From Megachile rotundata (taxonomy: Eukaryota; Arthropoda; Insecta; Hymenoptera; Megachilidae): a DNA stretch of 64,000 nt. Each line of letters opens with the position of its first letter. Positions within the stretch are counted from its first letter, which is position 1. A program made the translations under genes and the position numbers. Positions 49,225 through 61,300 of the stretch are shown piece after piece. The stretch lies in contig NC_134995.1 in assembly GCF_050947335.1 (NCBI RefSeq), forward strand, positions 7,540,501 through 7,604,500, written 5' to 3'. A model generated the notes under the pieces. That model was given only the letters and a program-made list of their open reading frames with translations, did not search any database and had not been told where the DNA came from.

Positions 49225-49880
49225 ACATTTTCAAACATTTTACAATCTAACAATCTAACAAATTTAACAATCTAACAACCTAACCTAATAGCCTAACCCA
49301 ACCTAACAACCTAACCTAACAGCCTCATTCAAACTAGCAACCTAACTTAGCAGCCTAACTCAGCCTAACAACCTAACTTAACAGCTAACCCAACCTAACA
49401 ACCTAACTTAACTGCCTAATCCAATCTAACAATCTAACCTAATAGCCTAACCCAACCTAACAATCTAGTCTAACCTAACCCAATAGTCAAGAAATATAAA
49501 AATTTAACAATCTAAAAAATCTAACAATCTAACAATCTAACAATCTAACAATCTAACAATCTAACAATCTAACAATCTAACAATCTAACAATCTAACAAT
49601 CTAACAATCTAACAATCTAACAGTCTAACAATCTAACAACCTAACAATCTAACAACCTAACAACTTAACAATCTAACAATCTAACAATCTAACAATCTAA
49701 CAATCTAACAATCTAACAATCTAACAATCTAACAGTCTAACAATCTAACAATCTAACAATCTAACAGTCTAACAGTCTAACAATCTAACAATCTAACAAT
49801 CTAACAATCTAACAATCTAACAATCTAACAATTTAACAATCTATCAATCAATCAATCTATCAATCTAAAAATCTAAAAAG
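49225..49880. repeat. Octamer array AACAATCT with CCTAAC-rich start
   Basis: 49255-49480 is rich in AACCTAAC and CTAACAGC words; from 49500 the array is nearly pure AACAATCT for ~45 copies. 49890-50640 is unique AT-rich DNA. Confidence 0.94.
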
Positions 49881-50649
49881 CTTTTGTATAAAGTTAAAAA
49901 TTCGTCACCTACATGAAGCGAGTTTTAAAACACAGCGATCTTTTAACTCACCGAAAAAAACGAGAACCATCAAATTTCCAGCGCACCAAAATTTCTGTCG
50001 AATACAAAAGAGAAAGATTTCATCGCGCGTCAACTTTTCGACGAAACAAAAAGAAGTTCACAGTCATTCGAGCTAAATCCCTCCACAAAAACGTCTGCAT
50101 TGTACGTTATCTAGTATTCATCAGTCTAAAAATACAAATATACATACGAACAGATTTTTGACATTTGTAAAAATCATCAGTATTTTATCGCGGCACTAGA
50201 GCGCTATATACACAGGCTTTCCATCTGATAACACGTAAAAGGTTAAAAAAAATTTCTTTGTTCGTGTCACGCGATCTTAGCGTCGAAAGCTTACAGTTAA
50301 TTGCTGAGTCAACTTATTGTTCCCGAGTAAGAGTCAATATATACGAAGTAGACAGAATAAATTGGGGTTGAAGGGTGCAATCAATCGGTGGGAAGGATAC
50401 CAGCCATTAAGGATGCAGTTCGAGTGGAAGGAAATTTTGTTTAACTAGGATGTTTCGCAATGTTTTACAATTTTATTATTCATATCAGTGATCGTAGAAT
50501 TTTTACATTGAGGATGATTTTATGGTTTAAAAGATGTCTTCTGAAATTTTAGGTGTTGTAGGAACTGTTTGGAGTATGGGAGTCAGTTTTTATGTTTGTA
50601 TTTTTTGTGGTTTTTTAATATTTTTAAGCTTTTAGCATGCAGTGTTCGG

Positions 50650-51905
50650 TCCCTAGGTTTTCTAGTTTTCTAGTTTTCTAATTTTCTAGTTTTCTAGTTT
50701 TCTAGTTTTCTAGTTTTCTAGTTTTCTAGTTTTCTAGTTTTCTGGTTTGCTAGTTTTCTAGTTTTCTAGTTTTCTAGTTTTCTAGTTTTCTAGTTTTCTA
50801 GTTTTCTGGTTTGCTACTTTTCTAGTTTTCTAGTTTTCTAGTTTTCTAGTTTTCTAGTTTTCTAGTTTTCTAGTTTTCTAGTTTTCTAGTTTTCTAGTTT
50901 TCTGGTTTTCTAGTTTTCTGGTTTGCTAGTTTTCTAGTTTTCTAGTTTTCTAGTTTTCTAGTTTTCTAGTTTTCTGGTTTGCTAGTTTTCTAGTTTTCTA
51001 GTTTTCTAGTTTTCTAGTTTTCTAGTTTTCTAGTTTTCTAATTTTCTAATTCTTTAGTTTTCTAGTTTTTTAGTTCCCTAATTTCCTAATTTTCCAATTT
51101 CCTAGTTTCCCACTTTCCCAATTTCCCAATTTCCCAATTCCCTCATTCTCCACTTTCCTAATTTCCTAACTCCCTCATTTCCCAATTTCCCAATTTCCTA
51201 ATTTCTCAATTTCCTAATTTCCCAGTTTTCTAATTTCCCAATTACCTAATTTCCTAATTTCCCAATTTGTTAATATCCCAATTTTTCCAGTTTCCCAATT
51301 TCCTAATTTCCCAATTACCCAATTTCCCAATTTCCCAAATTCCCAAATTCCCAATTTCCTAGTTTTCTAATTTCCTAGTTTTCTACTTTTCCAGTCTTTT
51401 AATTTCTTGATCTTATATTTCTTTAACTTTCTAGTTTTGTGGTTTCCTAATTTTCTAATTTTCTAACTTCTTGATATCTCATCTTCTAATTTTCCAATTT
51501 TCGACTTTTTTCCTTTTTTAATTTCGTAACTTGCTAATTTGCTAATTTTCTTTTTTTCTAATTTAGTCTATTACATTTCTAATTTTTTAGTTTTCTGGTT
51601 TTCTTGTTTTCTATTTTTCTAGTTTCCCAATTTTCTAATCTCCCAGTTTTCTAACTCATAATCTATCGTTTTTCTAACTTCGTAATTTACTAATTCTCTG
51701 GCTCCCTAATTTTCTAAGTTCTTATCTTCCTATCTTCTTGATCTTTCATTTTTCTAATTGTCTAATTTTCTATTTTTCCAATTAGTTAATTTTGTAATAC
51801 TAATTGTATTACAACTGTTAATCGTCTAATTGTTTAATCTTCTAAATACGAAGCTTTCTCATTTTCCAATTTTCCAGTGCTCTTCCACCTGCCCAATTTC
51901 CCAAT
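50650..51905. repeat. Octamer array TAGTTTTC decaying to AATTTCCC words
   Basis: Nearly perfect TAGTTTTC from 50660 to 51060 (about 50 copies, with TGGTTTGC variants at intervals). It then passes into AATTTCCC/AATTTCCT octamers and progressively irregular T-rich words to ~51900. 51905-52550 is unique. Confidence 0.93.
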
Positions 51906-52554
51906 TTCACGAATGTTAAATGTCCTTAAATAACCCGTAATTATAAAATAACTGAGCCTGGAGGGAAACAAATTTTTCTATGAATTCAGTTCAGCGAACA
52001 TTTCACACACTCGTTCGAAACACATACACGCGCAGCACACAAAGAGAACACTCCGGACGATCGATTTTCACACCCATCGACATCGGAGTTAGGGTTGTGA
52101 AGTGCTATGAGTGACATGTAGCTGGGTTACGTGTTTTAAGCACCCCTGATACAGCCACTGTTAAGTTGTCTTGATCAAAAAAAAAGTTACAACAAATTCG
52201 GGGTTCTATTAATTTAACTTCGTTCTTACTGTGTTTTTACCATTAGTTTAACCGTTGATTGCGAAACGTAAGTGGAATACGTTATGAAAATTACAGGTAT
52301 GGAAATTGACCGCATTCTTGTGTACACGTATGAATAATTTAAATGTAAATTATGCGTTTGGTAACTTATTAGCTCAACCTATGCTTTCTGATGATTAATT
52401 TAACATTGTTATTGCTTTAAACGTTGATCAACACGCTCGCCCACGCTTCTCGTTCGGTTAATTAATTGAGAAATGGAAATAACGATATCGCATTGATCAT
52501 CGGTGAAATTATATTAATAATTTCGAGTACTGTTAAAAATTTCATGACTTATTT

Positions 52555-53155
52555 AGGAATGTGATGATTTGAGAATTTGGGAGGCTGGAAAAATTGGAAA
52601 TTTAGAAATGTGGTGGTTTGAGAATTTGGGAGAATGGAAAATTAAGAATTTAAGAATGTGCTGATTTGAGAATTTGAGAGGGTGGAAAATTAAGAATTTG
52701 GGGATGTAATGATTTGAGAATTTAGGAGGGTGGAAAATTATGATTTACGAATGTGATGATTTGAGAATTTGAGAGGGTGGAAACTTATAAATTTCAGAAT
52801 GTGATAGTTTGAAATTTGAGAGGGTGGAAAATTAAGAATTTGGGAATGTGATGATTTGAGAATTTGGGAGGGTGGAAAATTAAGAATTTAGAAATGTGAT
52901 GATTTGAGAATTTGTGAAAGTGGGAAATTATAAATTTAGAAATGTGATGATTTGAGAATTTGTGAGGGTGGAAAATAAAGAATTTAAGAATGTGATGATT
53001 TGATAATTTGGGAGGGTGGAAAATTAAGAATTTAAGAATGTGATGATTTGTTAATTTGGGAGGGTGGAAAATTAAGAATTTAAGAATGTGATGATTTGAT
53101 AATTTGAGAGGATGGAAAATTAAGAATTTAAGAATGAATTTGGGAAATTGTGCAT
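52555..53155 (+). repeat. 48-bp (6 x 8) tandem array, third copy
   Basis: Same family and orientation as the array at 31925, about 12 units. It could also pair with the inverted arm at 33590. Confidence 0.9.
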
Positions 53156-53379
53156 ACATACAATATGTATGTATTGATTTAGTACAGGGGTTATTTTTAT
53201 GACAATATTTTGATATTGTATTAATTTGTTGTATTATTATTTTATTATTGTGGTATGTTTTAGTATTTTGCGAAATATTATTGTATTAGTTCACTGATTT
53301 TATTGTAATATTTTATTGGATAGCTGTTTTACTAATTTGATGCTTTGATCTTCCACCATTTTATTATTTTATTATTCCT

Positions 53380-54070
53380 TTAATTTTATTATTATATTTT
53401 ACTGATCTGCCATTTTACTATTTTGCTGATCCACCATTTTACTATTTTACTGCTTTGCTATACTTTTATTTTATTATTTTAGTGTTTTACTATTTTATTA
53501 CTCCCTCAATTTTATTATTGTACTGTTCCAGTAATTTTATTATAATGTTTTACTGTTTTGCCATTTTACTCTTCTGTTGATCTGTTATTTTATTATTTTA
53601 TTGCTTTGTTGTACTGTCATTTTGTTATCCTACTTTTTTATTGCATTATTATTTCACCATTTTATTATTGTACTATTCCAGTTATTTTATTATATTTTAC
53701 TGTTTTAACATTTTACTATTTTGTTGATTTACCATTTTACCATTTTAATATGTTTCTATACTGCTATTTTATTTATTCTACTGTTTCATTATTTTATAAT
53801 TCCGCAATTTTATTGTTGCAGTATTCCACTAGTTTTATTATACTATTTTATTGCTCTGCTATTTTACTGTTTTATTGATCTGCCATTTTACCAATACTAT
53901 TGGTAACTATTTTAGTATGCCATTATTTCATTATTTCACCATATCATTAATTTTATTGTACCATTTAACTATTTTTCTATTTAATTATTCCACTATTTTA
54001 CTGCATTACTAGTTTTCTACATTATAACTTCATTAATTTATTGTCAATTCTATTTCTATAACAATACTAT
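53380..54070. repeat. Octamer-like array ATTTTACT/ATTTTATT
   Basis: T-rich words ATTTTACT, ATTTTATT and GCTTTGCT with drift. 54080-54820 is unique. Confidence 0.75.
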
Positions 54071-54829
54071 TCTACTATTGTACTTTATTTTAATATTCCA
54101 CTTCTATTCACTCAAGAACAATAACAAAGAGGTTAGTACGTATTTTTATACGTTAGCTCGCCCTTATTTTCAGAATAAACTATCATAAAACAACTGATTC
54201 ATGCACAACAGGTACACCTTCCAGTTCGAACAGAAGCTTGAACTCGTTTCCACATTCATTTTTCATTAATTTTTCATACTGCTGGTTAAGGACATATCAA
54301 GAATTAATACATACAAAGACACATCTATGACGAGGTCATATTTTTATTATCCATACGTTGAATTATCAAGGATTTAGACCCGTATATGTATGTAAACACG
54401 TGTACGTGTATGCTTCTATCGTGTAGGCAAAATAAGAACACTTGTTTTCAATAAAATCGAGGAACGGGCTTAATAAACGACGTTTGATTGTGCCTGTTGT
54501 ACACCGAGCACCGTGGTGAATTCATAATTTATATAGCTGCTCTCATTATTCGCTATTCGTCGTCTTTATTCGGTTACCCTGTGTGCTATACATTAATAAT
54601 CGAGAATTTTAATAATCGTGCATGTATGTTATAAATAAGGGAAGCGGTTAAAAGTTTTACATCAAACAAATTCTTCATATCGTAGTGAAAATAACTTTCT
54701 TCTGACAACGAAAATTAAGTGGACCTTTGCATAATATTTTTATGCACGAATCGAGGGAATTAATTACTGCGGATGTGCAAATAGTGGAACTTTGATTGCG
54801 TGTGAAGGGGTTGTAAGAGTAAATAGAAT

Positions 54830-55385
54830 TTGGGGAGGGTTTCAGTTTGGAAATTTGAGGTCTTGGAAATTTTGTGGGTTTTGAAGGTTTTAGGTTTGGA
54901 ATTTTGGGATTTGGGAATTTGGGGAACACATTTGAGGAATTTGGGAAATTTGGGGAATTTTGGGAATTTTCGGATTTGGGAATTTTGGGAATTTTGGGAT
55001 TTGGGAATTTTGGGATTTGGGAATTTTGGGATTTGGGAATTTTGGGATTTGGGAATTTTGGGATTTGGGAATTTTGGGATTTGGGAATTTTGGGAATTTT
55101 GGGATTTGGGAATTTTGGGATTTGGGAATTTTGGAATTTTGGAATTTTGGAATTTTGGAATTTTGGAATTTTGGAATTTTGGAATTGGGGAATTTGGGAA
55201 TTTGGGAATTTGGGAATTTGGGAATTTGGGAGTTTGGGAATTTGGGAATTTGGGAGTTTGGGAATTTTGGGATTTGTGAATGTTTGGAATTTTGGGATTT
55301 GGGAATTTTGGGAATTTCGGAAATTTTGAGAATTTTGGGATTTTTTAATCGTGGGACATTGGCATTTGGAATTTTTCAAGTTTGA
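54830..55385 (+). repeat. G-rich octamer array GGAATTTT / GGGATTTGGGAATTTT
   Basis: A 16-bp unit GGGATTTGGGAATTTT (54960-55125), pure GGAATTTT (55130-55185), then GGAATTTG (55190-55260). Runs of GGG separated by 4-6 nt recur many times. Both strands show long spurious ORFs. 55390-57180 is AT-rich unique DNA. Confidence 0.94.
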
Positions 55386-57189
55386 AATTTGGACATTTTG
55401 GGGTTTTTTAAGATTTCGGTTTCTTTTTGCAACTCCTTAAATTGTACTTTTGCTAAGTTTAATAAATGATAAATAAAGTTACGTAATTTTGTTAATAGTA
55501 AAACATGTTTTATTTTAATAAAATATTTTATTTTATGTAATATTTATTTTTATTAAAATATTTTGTTTCATTTTATTATATTAAAACATGTGTGTAATTA
55601 TATTAAAACATATGTGTAATTAAAACATAATTACATAAATCACGTTGAAAGTAAAATTAAAAAAACTTGAAGGTTATAAAACATAATTTTCAAAATTAAG
55701 AATAAAATTATTAACTGCAAAGATTTCCAGTGATTTCAGCACGAAAAAATTTTATAAGTAGAGAATAAAAATGTGACAGCCAAAGTTTTAGTAAACAAAA
55801 TTTGTTTTATCCAAAACTTTTGAATAGAAGTGTATGTGTGATGTGGGTAACGAACGTAGTTAAGCTTCGATGATTCCGAGGATATTAACCTTAAATACTG
55901 GCTCTAATAAAATAAGGAGAGACTATCATAAAATAATTAACACAGAATTAAGGTCTCATGAAATAATTAACGCGTTAACAGCCATAATGGAAATAACCGT
56001 GTCTGCTACGATACGTTATAATGAATATTTAGTTCTCTAATTTCATTTGCGAGCAACCTTTTCCCTTGGTTTCAGGAAAATTTAAGTGACAAGTTAAAAG
56101 TGTTAATAAGGACTGTCCTCGTTATCAGTGAAGAAATACTTTTTTATGTTAGCGTGATTTCAATAATTTCTGTTAGTCATTCATTTCTGAAAGTAATCAG
56201 TAATATACATTTTGTAATGCAGATTTTTGGTACAAAATTTTGTTTAATTTAAAATAAAATTAAAGGTGTTCAAATATATCAATATTCTTAAAAAGATTAT
56301 TTTCAAAAAATAAATGAAGCAGAAAGGGTAAATTTTTATTTATTACTGATTTGACAAAATTATTAACAAGATTCCTTAACAAAAATATAATTTGATTGTT
56401 ACAAAAATAATAATTGCAAATTTTCTATATTTACATCTATAATACTTGATACTAACAAAAATTATATTTCAACATTTCCTGTTAAATTAATAAAATTAAA
56501 TGAACATAATTAAATTAAGTAGATAATGTATAACTTGGCAATTAACTTTTCAAACAAATAATTTGTCAGAAGCAATAAAAATAATTCCTTTCGTACGAAA
56601 CACATTATCGTAAAAATAATTTCTCTTTCATTCGAAACAATCGAACGGTCACCAGGGATCGGCAATGTCACTCACACATTCGTGGCATTAAATTTCCCGC
56701 TCGATTTCCATTAGGCCCCATTCAATATTCCATAATATCGTCTTTCGCAGCCAGGCCCTTTCTTCAAATAGAAATGAGGCTAATCGTTCCCACGATCGAT
56801 CAGGGAAATGGCGATAGCCTCTGTGGACCTCGCAAATTTGTATTCGGCTATTTCAATATTAGAAAAGGTAACATTGTATAAATATCGTTACATCGTCTTT
56901 CCATCAAAAACCAGTTTCTCAACTATAAATTATGATAATAACTATAATTTTCTTCGTGTCTCATATTCGTATCGTTTTAATCTCTCGAGCTGAAATTTTA
57001 TCTCGGTTCTTTACATTCTCCGATAAAGTGATACCCCTCGCATTAACATTTTAATCTCTGCCATTCTTCTTTTTACATACCTGAACCGTGTCGCTATTTT
57101 CTTTTTATCAATTATATTTATGTCTTCTTTTAATCTCTCAGAGGGATTTTTCCATCTGTACTAATTGGGTATTAGGTAACTAATTGTCA

Positions 57190-58015
57190 AAGTTGAATGT
57201 TCATGGTATTTTTATTGTCGCAATTAGCAGTACTGACGATTATATGAATTATTAGGATTGTCAGGAATTCATCAGACGTGGAATTATTAGGATTGCCAGG
57301 AATTTATCATGCATGGAATTATTAGGATTATCAAGAATTTATATGGCGTGGAATTATTAGGATTATTAAGAATTTAGAAAGCATGGAATTATCAGGATTG
57401 TGATAAGAAATTTATTAGGCATGGAATTATCAGGATTATCAAGAATTTATGAGGCGTGGAATTATTAGGATTATCAAGAATTTATAAGGTGTGGAATTAT
57501 TAGGATTATCAAGAATTTATAAGGTGTGAAATTATTCGGATTATCAAGAATTTATGAGGCGTGGAATTATTAGGATTATCAAGAATTTATAAGGTGTGGA
57601 ATTATTAGGATTATCAAGAATTTATAAGGTGTGAAATTATTAGGATTATCAAGAATTTATATGGCGTGGAATTATCAGGATTATTAGGAATTTATCAGGC
57701 GTGGAATTATCACGGTTGTCAGGAATTTGTCAGGCGTGGAATTATTAAGATTGTGATCAGAAATTTGTCAAGTATGGAATAACTAGGATTGTGATCAGAA
57801 ATTTATCACAAATGGAATTATCAAGATTGTGATCAGAAATTTACCAGATATGGAATTATCAATATTGCCATCAGGAATTATCCCGACATGGAATTATCAG
57901 TATTGTGATCAGGAATTTATCAGGTATAGAATTATCAAGATAGTAATAAGAAATTTATCAAGCATGGAATAATCAGGATTGTAATAAGGAATTTATCAGA
58001 TATGTAATTATAAGT
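57190..58015. repeat. Tandem array, 35-bp unit
   Basis: Over 20 copies of GGAATTATTAGGATTATCAA plus GAATTTATAAGGTGT; GTGGA copies start at 57456 and 57491. Later copies carry GTGATCAG insertions. Confidence 0.92.
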
Positions 58016-58054
58016 ATTCCCAATAAGTACACATAGGTTGTCAATATTATAAAA

Positions 58055-58270
58055 TCCCATCACAAAAAGTACCAAAGTGAACATTTCACTTTTTGCCTTT
58101 TATTATAAAATTTCTATGTCAATAAAATCCCATTACAAGTCCTAAAATAAACATTCCACCTTTTTACTTTTCATTACAAATTTTTATGTCAATAAAACCC
58201 CATTACAAGCACTAAAATAAACATTCCACACTTTTGCCTTTTATCACAAATTTCTTTGTCAATAAAACCC
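58055..58270. repeat. 70-bp tandem repeat, about three copies
   Basis: CCCATTACAAG blocks start at 58129 and 58199, preceded by a more diverged copy; the unit includes AAATAAACATTCCAC and CAAATTT-TATGTCAATAAAA. Confidence 0.85.
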
Positions 58271-58771
58271 CTCACAAATGTACACGTCAAATTTTCTACA
58301 GAATTTCTAGAGAATCAAACTTTTTTAAAACAGGCCGAATCCCCAGAAAAATTGTCAAAAGTGTCAAGAAGGCTCTAATGAAGTGGCTAATGAAGGGTCA
58401 CAATAAACCTATCAGCGAAAGAGAGTTGAAGTTAAATAATTGATCAGATTATCCACGAGAAATCTCTAAATCTCCTAAATATACATGTTGACCATTGCAA
58501 TTTTTTCACCACATGAACCCCTTTTTTCCGTCGCGTGTAATGGCTAGCAAGTCTACCAAAACACGGCTGGTAACACTTATTCGTCGGCACGTAACGTTTC
58601 CACTTAAGCGTGGCTGCGTCAGGTGGTGGCGCGGGCTTCAATGTTACAAGGGTTTCACCCTCAGACCTGTCATACATATGTAGGCGTAATTACTCCAGCC
58701 AACGGGAACCCTTAGAAAAATAAGCAGCGAGCTCGAGGCGGATTTCGAGTCAGCTATCCGATCCCTTTGAC

Positions 58772-59265
58772 CAGGGCCGACCCTCCCTGCAAAAGGGCCC
58801 TGGTAAATCTTTTGTGACAATTTTTTTTATGCAAACCATTACATTTTTTTTGGGAAGAAGGTTAACTCTTTGAACTTGATATTTTTATTGTTGGCAAACA
58901 CCTACTTTGCAGTTGAAGATATTTTTATGGTAATTTGTTATTAATTATGTTTGTATATCAATTGACATTATTGTCTGTGTCAATATATTTATACATCACA
59001 TGTGTATTATACGTCATATGTATGTTTATATGTCACTATGAATTTTTAGCTAAACAATATATGTTTTATTTTTATTATTTTCTGTGTCTTTCTTCTTGCA
59101 CCCCTACCTTCTAATTTTCCATTTTTATCTTGTATTTCTTTTATTCCTATCTTGTGTTTCTTTTATTCCCATCTTGTATTTCTCCCATTTCTTGCAAATT
59201 TTCTCTACTTTCTATTTCCTGTATAACCAGCTACCCGATCGTTTCGCCCCTAAATGGCGGCCCTG
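58772..59265. mobile_element. hAT-like non-autonomous element (MITE)
   Basis: The left end CAGGGCCGACCCTCCC and the right end, read on the - strand, CAGGGCCGCCATTTAG both start CAGGGCCG, a common terminus of hAT-family MITEs. The 494-bp interior is AT-rich with no transposase. The expected 8-bp target duplication is not obvious, so the ends are tentative. Confidence 0.5.
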
Positions 59266-59869
59266 AGCCACCAACCACTCGAACTTTTCCTTCCTGACGA
59301 CGGACACAAAAGGTCCAGCCTTCTTTTCAGCGCCGTGACGTTCAATCGTACAAAAAGGAAGTGACAGGCTGGCGAATTAACTCGATGCCTCGTTTCCCTT
59401 CTAACAGGGACCACGTAAACATCCGTTTTTACGGAAGCGACGCTTTATTTTTTACGGAGCTTTGTCCTTCCCTCGCGACTGGGGTGCAAAATCTCCGTTT
59501 TCAATGTACATTAAAGTATTCGAACAATAAGATGTTCGTTCTTTATGCTAGATGTTAATTACAGTGCTTGCTTGATAAGTACACGTTTGATAAATTCCCG
59601 TATCTCCCCTCTTTTCCCTCACGCGTCTGGAATTAAGTTCGTGAGAAATTGTTTATACGAATCAATTCCAATTGAACTTGGTTTTGGTGATTTGTTAGTG
59701 ACTTGTTAATTTGGTGATTTTTTGACTGAGTGAAAATCATTTCTTTTTTTTTTTGAAATAAAATAAAGAAAAAATAAATTATAATGTGTAGTTTGGTTTT
59801 ATATGTAAGAGATTTAAATACAGTATGTTTTTTTGTTAAACTTTCTTAATTTGTTATAATGTACATGTG

Positions 59870-60185
59870 TATGTAAAGAAATGCATATGTACGAAATATA
59901 TGTATACATGTGAAATGTACGTAATGTATGCATATGTGTAACGTATGTGAAATGTACGTAATGTATGCATATGTGTAACATATGTGAAATGTACGTAATG
60001 TATGCATATGTGCAACATATGTGAAATGTACGTAATGTATGTAAACTGTGCATAACATATGTATATATATAATATGTGTAAAATGTACATAATGTATGTG
60101 TATGTATAACATATGTAAAATACACATAATGCATGTATACGTATAATATACCTAAAATGTACATAACGTATGTATAACATATGTA
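59870..60185. repeat. Tandem array, 37-bp unit (ATGTAC-rich)
   Basis: GTGAAATGTACGTAATGTAT plus GCATATGTGTAACATAT recurs at 59910, 59947 and 59984, then degrades. Alternating purine-pyrimidine (RY) tracts are frequent. 60190-60960 holds nothing recognised beyond short ATTTGTGG repeats near 60780. Confidence 0.88.
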
Positions 60186-60964
60186 CATTATATACATAGA
60201 ATTTTAAAGAACACATGTATATAAAGAAAATAAATAATATACGTATATATATTGAAAGAAGTAAAATGAGAAAGCAAAATATGCAGAAAAATCGCGAGCT
60301 TGCTCTCTTCATGGAATCGTCTCCATATAAACTGGACTTATGCACACGTACAGTGTTTCCTTCATTGTGGACGCGAGCAGAAGGTATATTTTTCTCAGTT
60401 TCACAGGTTCATTTGCAAAAACGAACGAAATTTTAATTAAATGTAACGCTACCATGCTTCCTCGCTGCGTGAAAAGACTCGTTGGTACATTCCAGTTATG
60501 GGATTTGACTTTCAAATTCTTATTAAAAGGACGCGTTATGCATTCAAAACCTGAGCGAACGTGTACCCAGAAATTCGCTAAATTCTGAAGTTTAACAGAG
60601 TATATGTGTCGCGTGTATACTTGCAATTTGAATGACGTTCAAACAGCGTACAAACAAACGGATGGGATATGAACTTTGTTCGAAACAGAATTACCACGGC
60701 GAATTCGGATGAAAATTTGAATATTTGAAGATCTGGGAATTTCAGGGTTTGAGAGTTAATGGATTTATGGATTTGAGGAATTGAAGATTTGTGGATTTGT
60801 GGATTTAAGGAATTGAAGATTTGTGGATTTGTGGATTTGAATTTTTAAATTCACTTCTTCCTTAATTATTAAATTTCTGAATTTGAAAATTTGATATTTC
60901 TGATTTTGAAAATTTGATTTTTCCAAATTTGGAAATTTGATGCTTCTAATTTTAAAAATGTGAT

Positions 60965-61300
60965 ATACCTATATACCTAACCTTACTATAACCTTATGTA
61001 ATCTAACCTTACTATAACCTTATATAACCTAACCTCACTGTAACCTCATATAACCTAACCTTACTATAGCCATATATAACCTAACCTTACTATAACCTTA
61101 TATAACCTAACTTTACTATAACCACATATAACCTAACCTTACTATAACCTCATATAACCTAACTTAACCTTAAAAATATTCAATATATAACCTCAAAAAT
61201 ATCTAAACCCAACCTTACTAATATCTAAAATATAACCTGAAAAATATCTAAACCTAACCTTACAAATATCTAAAGCATAACCTCAAAAATATTAAAACTA
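60965..61300. repeat. 26-bp tandem repeat, ATAACCTAACCTTACT family
   Basis: Unit TATAACCTAACCTTACTATA plus ACCTTA, about seven copies, then looser AAAATATCTAAACCTAACCT copies. 61300-62550 is unique AT-rich DNA up to TUSP exon 2. Confidence 0.88.

Noticed and set aside
54675..55379. 234-codon - strand ORF (IPKFPNSQ repeats) and three overlapping + strand ORFs
   Set aside because: All lie on the GGAATTTT octamer array and stay open because of its 24-nt super-period; no signal of selection on any frame.
58495..58683. Small ORFs on both strands in the GC-richer stretch near 58.5-58.7 kb
   Set aside because: No recognised similarity, no splice context, and the sequence abuts a hAT-like element; left as unassigned island.
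59814..60345. Tyr/Cys/His-rich - strand ORFs of up to 163 codons
   Set aside because: They translate the 37-bp ATGTAC-rich repeat in all three frames.
49255..61300. Interstitial telomere (TTAGG/CCTAA) tracts at 49.26-49.48 and 60.97-61.3 kb
   Set aside because: CCTAAC words occur within 8-bp and 26-bp units, not as 5-bp tandem runs, so they are not true telomere sequence.
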